NCBI GenBank assembly: GCA_002842135.1 | Contig: PHCD01000073.1 | Location: 1-8,699, forward strand | Source of the DNA: Betaproteobacteria bacterium HGW-Betaproteobacteria-8 | GTDB taxonomy: Bacteria > Pseudomonadota > Gammaproteobacteria > Burkholderiales > Methylophilaceae | Direction of reading: 5' to 3' | DNA length: 8,699 bases | Position numbers and translations under genes: made by a program | The notes under the pieces: model-generated | What the model was told of the DNA's origin: nothing | The model's database searches: none | The model's input: the letters and a program-made list of their open reading frames with translations, nothing else | Shown: in pieces, positions 5,945 through 8,699 of the stretch | How positions within the stretch are numbered: position 1 is the stretch's first letter | Layout of the letters: every line of letters begins with the position of its first letter

Positions 5945-8194
5945 TCCAAGGCATCGGCAAAACGTTCCTCGGAATCCGTAAAGCCCGCGCCACCCCCTTT
6001 GCTGCCGGCCGACAGCGAAGACTCGCAGCTGACGCTGCTTCTTAGAGAATACCTCAAAGACGAAGACATTTCCCAGGTCTGGGAGGCCTACCGCTTCAGC
6101 GACACTGCGCACAAAGGCCAGATCCGTCGCAGCGGTGAACCATATATCAGCCACCCGGTCGCGGTGGCTTGTATCCTGGCGGAGATGCATCTTGATACGC
6201 CTACTCTGCTCGCTGCGCTATTGCACGACGTGGTGGAAGATACCGGCATCACCAAACAGGATATCAGCGACAAGTTCGGCAAACAGGTGGCCGAGCTGGT
6301 CGATGGCCTTTCCAAACTCGATAAAATCGAGTTCCAGAGCGCAACGCAGGCGCAGGCGGAAAATTTCCGTAAAATGCTGCTGGCCATGTCGCAGGATGTG
6401 CGGGTGATTCTGGTCAAACTGGCGGACCGTCTGCACAACATGCAGACGCTGGATGTGATGGGCACGGAAAAGCGCAAGCGCATCGCACTCGAAACCATCG
6501 ACATTTATGCGCCGATTGCCAATCGGCTCGGCATCAATAATATCTACCACCAGCTGGAAGATCTCAGTTTCAAGTACCTGTACCCCATGCGTTATGGCGT
6601 CATCAGCAAGGCGGTGAAGGCAGCCAGGGGCAATCGCAAGGAGGTCGTCGGCAAAATCCAGGATGCCATCAGGCTGAAATTGCAGGAAGCCCACATTGAA
6701 GCGGAGGTGACGGGCCGCGAGAAGAATCTTTACAGTATCTATAAAAAGATGACCGGCAAGAACACGACGTTCTCGCAGATCTATGATATTTACGGCTTTC
6801 GTGTCATCGTCAAGGATCTGCCGACTTGTTATTTGGCACTGGGGATTTTGCACAGCCTTTATAAGCCGATTCCGGGCAAGTTCAAGGATTACATTGCCAT
6901 TCCCAAGGCGAATGGTTACCAGTCGTTGCATTCCACCCTGTTTGGCCCGTTTGGCACGCCGATCGAGGTACAGATCCGCAGTCAGGAGATGCACAATATT
7001 GCCGAGGCCGGCGTAGCTGCGCACTGGATGTACAAGACCACCGATGCGCACCTGACAGCCTTGCAGCAGCAGACCCATCAATGGTTGCAACGCCTGCTCG
7101 ATATCCAGAGTGAGAGTTCGGATTCGCTTGAATTCCTTGAACATTTCAAGGTTGACCTGTTTCCGGATGAGGTCTATGTGTTCACGCCCAGAGGCAAGAT
7201 CATGGCCTTGCCCAAGGGCGCGACGGCAGTGGATTTTGCCTATGCAGTGCATACCGATATCGGCAACTGTTGTGTTGCCGTCAAGATCAATCACGAACTG
7301 GCCCCACTGCGTACCGAACTGCACAACGGTGACAATGTCGAGATCATCACTTCAGCCATGGCAAAGCCGAATCCTGCCTGGTTGAACTACGTGGTCTCCG
7401 GCAAAGCGCGTGCGCATATCCGGCACTTCCTGAAATCCATGCAATCCACCGAGTCTGCACATCTTGGCCAGCGTATGCTGAACCAGGCCCTGCGGGCATT
7501 GCATGTTGACCCGGCCGAGATCGACGAAGCGCGCTGGCAAAAGCTGTTGCGAGATTATGGTGCCAGGGACAGGGAAGAAGTCCTCACCGATATTGGGCTT
7601 GGCAAGCGCCTCAACGTCATGGTCGCACACCAGTTGATGGCAAAAACCGAAGAACAGAAAGTGGAAGAAGGCCTGCTGGATAGCCCGATGGAACGCCAGG
7701 CCAGACAGCTCAACAAGGTGCTGGATACCATCACCATACGCGGTTCCGAGGGAATGGCTGTTAAGTTTGCATCATGCTGTCGCCCAATCCCGGGCGACCC
7801 AATTCTGGGTTTTATCAATAAGGACAAGGGGCTGGTCATTCATACACATGATTGCCCGACCATCCGCAAATTCCGCCTGGACCCGGACAAATGGCTGGAT
7901 GTGGAATGGGAACCGGACAGCAAGCGTTTGTTCAAGGTGAACCTCAAGCTGACCGTTGCCAATCAGCGCGGCATGTTGGCCAAGATTGCGGCAGGTATTG
8001 CTGACGCCGGCTCGAATATCGACAATGTCAGCATGGAAGAGCCGGACGGCAGCGCCTACACTAATATGAATTTCACGGTGCAGGTCACGGACCGCGTCCA
8101 CTTGGCAGATTTGATGCGGCGTTTGCGTAAAATTCCGGACATGGTGCGTATCAATCGCGTTAAAGGTAACGGCTCGGATCAGCGCACGCAGTAA
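5942..8194 (+). CDS. spoT: Bifunctional (p)ppGpp synthetase/hydrolase SpoT
   Basis: SpoT makes (p)ppGpp from ATP and GTP/GDP and hydrolyses it, setting the stringent-response alarmone level. The 750-residue protein is full length. A proline-rich N-terminus (1-30) precedes the HD hydrolase domain with ISHP at 69-72, LLHDVVEDT at 93-101 and KLADRLHN at 159-166; all metal and catalytic residues look intact. The synthetase domain has GREKNLYSIYKKM at 258-270, DIYGFRVIV at 282-290, a PGKFKDYIAIPKANGYQSLH stretch at 311-330 and EVQIRS at 342-347. The KFKD tetrad is of the basic RxKD type seen in bifunctional enzymes, not the acidic ExDD of RelA. TGS (about 411-470), a helical linker, a Cys/His module with SCCRPIPGD at 611-619 and HTHDC at 634-638, and ACT (about 665-745) follow. 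The next Met is residue 82, inside the HD domain, so ATG 5942 must be the start despite a weak ribosome binding site. Confidence 0.97.
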   Translation: MSKASAKRSSESVKPAPPPLLPADSEDSQLTLLLREYLKDEDISQVWEAYRFSDTAHKGQIRRSGEPYISHPVAVACILAEMHLDTPTLLAALLHDVVEDTGITKQDISDKFGKQVAELVDGLSKLDKIEFQSATQAQAENFRKMLLAMSQDVRVILVKLADRLHNMQTLDVMGTEKRKRIALETIDIYAPIANRLGINNIYHQLEDLSFKYLYPMRYGVISKAVKAARGNRKEVVGKIQDAIRLKLQEAHIEAEVTGREKNLYSIYKKMTGKNTTFSQIYDIYGFRVIVKDLPTCYLALGILHSLYKPIPGKFKDYIAIPKANGYQSLHSTLFGPFGTPIEVQIRSQEMHNIAEAGVAAHWMYKTTDAHLTALQQQTHQWLQRLLDIQSESSDSLEFLEHFKVDLFPDEVYVFTPRGKIMALPKGATAVDFAYAVHTDIGNCCVAVKINHELAPLRTELHNGDNVEIITSAMAKPNPAWLNYVVSGKARAHIRHFLKSMQSTESAHLGQRMLNQALRALHVDPAEIDEARWQKLLRDYGARDREEVLTDIGLGKRLNVMVAHQLMAKTEEQKVEEGLLDSPMERQARQLNKVLDTITIRGSEGMAVKFASCCRPIPGDPILGFINKDKGLVIHTHDCPTIRKFRLDPDKWLDVEWEPDSKRLFKVNLKLTVANQRGMLAKIAAGIADAGSNIDNVSMEEPDGSAYTNMNFTVQVTDRVHLADLMRRLRKIPDMVRINRVKGNGSDQRTQ

Positions 8195-8202
8195 ACAAAC
8201 GG

Positions 8203-8230
8203 TTACCGCAACATTGCATTCAGTTTTAAT
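8203..8230 (+). promoter_or_regulatory. Possible promoter for ridA
   Basis: TTTAAT at 8225-8230 matches five of six -10 bases, and TTACCG at 8203-8208 is a weak -35 with 16-base spacing. The 76-base gap 8195-8270 is clearly more AT-rich than its surroundings, and no hairpin with a T-run is seen in it. ridA could therefore be read from its own promoter, from spoT readthrough, or both. Confidence 0.3.
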
Positions 8231-8270
8231 AAATCAGTACTAATCATTGAGCATTCAATCAGGGAAATTT

Positions 8271-8651
8271 ATGGCAAAGCAAATCATCCATACCGATGGC
8301 GCCCCGCAGGCAATTGGTACCTATTCACAAGCCGTCAAGGTGGATAAGACGGTATATCTCTCCGGCCAGATCGGCCTCGACCCGGCAAGCATGGAGATGG
8401 TCGAAGGTATCGAGGCGCAGGTTCATCGCGTTTTTAAGAACCTGCGCGCAGTGACTGAAGCGGCAGGCGGTTCCATGGCAGATATCGTCAAGCTCAATAT
8501 CTTTCTGACTGACCTGTCGAATTTCGCGCTGGTGAATACCATCATGGCGGAATATTTCACCCAGCCGTACCCGGCGCGTGCCGCCGTAGGCGTTGCCTCT
8601 CTGCCGCGCGGTGCGCTGGTGGAAGCTGACGGAGTCATGGAATTAGCCTAA
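8271..8651 (+). CDS. ridA: RidA family enamine/imine deaminase
   Basis: RidA (YjgF/YER057c/UK114 family) hydrolyses reactive enamines and imines such as 2-aminoacrylate, formed by PLP-dependent dehydratases, and so protects PLP enzymes. It acts in the cytosol as a homotrimer. The 126 residues match the usual ~128. Visible motifs are IGTYSQAV at 15-22, [10 protein letters not shown] at 29-38, [20 protein letters not shown] at 99-118 with the substrate-binding arginine R103, and E118 of the active site. I chose the ATG at 8271 because AGGGA lies 5 bases upstream and the protein then starts [16 protein letters not shown] as family members do; a TTG at 8247 would add eight residues with no support. 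It follows spoT, an arrangement seen in other betaproteobacteria. No threonine dehydratase gene is nearby, so the link to spoT is positional only. Confidence 0.96.
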   Translation: MAKQIIHTDGAPQAIGTYSQAVKVDKTVYLSGQIGLDPASMEMVEGIEAQVHRVFKNLRAVTEAAGGSMADIVKLNIFLTDLSNFALVNTIMAEYFTQPYPARAAVGVASLPRGALVEADGVMELA

Positions 8652-8699
8652 AACTCTCCGATTTCAAGGAGTTCAGCAAGCCGCTGCAGGCCCGGCTGC
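8652..8699. other. Unassigned 48-base tail; possible end of a convergent gene or start of a new one
   Basis: On the minus strand one frame is open from the window edge to a TAG at 8650-8648 and reads [15 protein letters not shown], which looks like a natural protein C-terminus. Its stop would overlap the ridA stop, giving a convergent pair. On the plus strand another frame reads LSDFKEFSKPLQARL, but it contains no ATG, GTG or TTG after its upstream stop at 8627. An AAGGAG at 8666-8671 could serve a start beyond 8699. I cannot decide between these from 48 bases. No terminator with a T-run is visible. Confidence 0.25.

Noticed and set aside
6218..7324. Open frame of 368 codons on the minus strand inside spoT
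   Set aside because: It is wholly antisense to a conserved spoT region, shows no recognisable domain and has no ribosome binding site; codon bias of the real gene explains the open frame.
8165..8207. GGTAAC and GTTACC arms around the spoT stop codon as a terminator
   Set aside because: The arms are only 6 bases with a loop of about 30, and no T-run follows, so it does not meet the pattern of an intrinsic terminator.

Overview
The window is a compact, gene-dense stretch of a moderately GC-rich proteobacterial chromosome. The protein sequences, and the gene order rdgB-rph-phosphatase-kinase / yicC-gmk-rpoZ-spoT, suggest a betaproteobacterium, possibly of the Methylophilaceae/Nitrosomonadales kind. 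That placement is inference from family resemblance and synteny; no rRNA or other marker is present. I see no tRNA, rRNA, CRISPR, insertion sequence, phage gene or convincing intrinsic terminator.

Layout. Positions 1-2993 are a minus-strand unit read from right to left: an eukaryotic-like Ser/Thr protein kinase (2043-2993), a PP2C-type phosphatase (1093-2025), RNase PH (rph, 287-1018) and the N-terminal half of the XTP/dITP pyrophosphatase RdgB, cut by the window edge (1-297). A 107-base divergent intergenic region (2994-3100) separates it from a plus-strand unit: yicC (3101-3967), a DUF475/TerC-family membrane protein (4018-5091), gmk (5088-5696, ATGA overlap), rpoZ (5723-5935), spoT (5942-8194) and, after a 76-base gap, ridA (8271-8651). 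The last 48 bases hold no gene that can be called with confidence.

How the genes fit together. The plus-strand unit centres on guanine nucleotides and the stringent response: Gmk makes GDP, SpoT makes and degrades (p)ppGpp, and omega (rpoZ) stabilises RNA polymerase and forms part of one ppGpp site in proteobacteria. YicC and RNase PH act on RNA. RdgB removes non-canonical purine triphosphates, and RidA removes reactive enamine/imine by-products of amino-acid metabolism. The kinase and its neighbouring phosphatase look like a matched signalling pair whose targets the sequence does not reveal.

Most of this is conserved housekeeping content and no clear novel system is visible. The parts most worth a second look are the kinase/phosphatase pair (variant glycine loop, HLD catalytic loop, Thr-rich tail on the phosphatase), the uncharacterised DUF475 transporter-like protein coupled to gmk, and the rpoZ/spoT junction, where the two genes share a frame and are separated by a single stop codon with almost no ribosome binding site.
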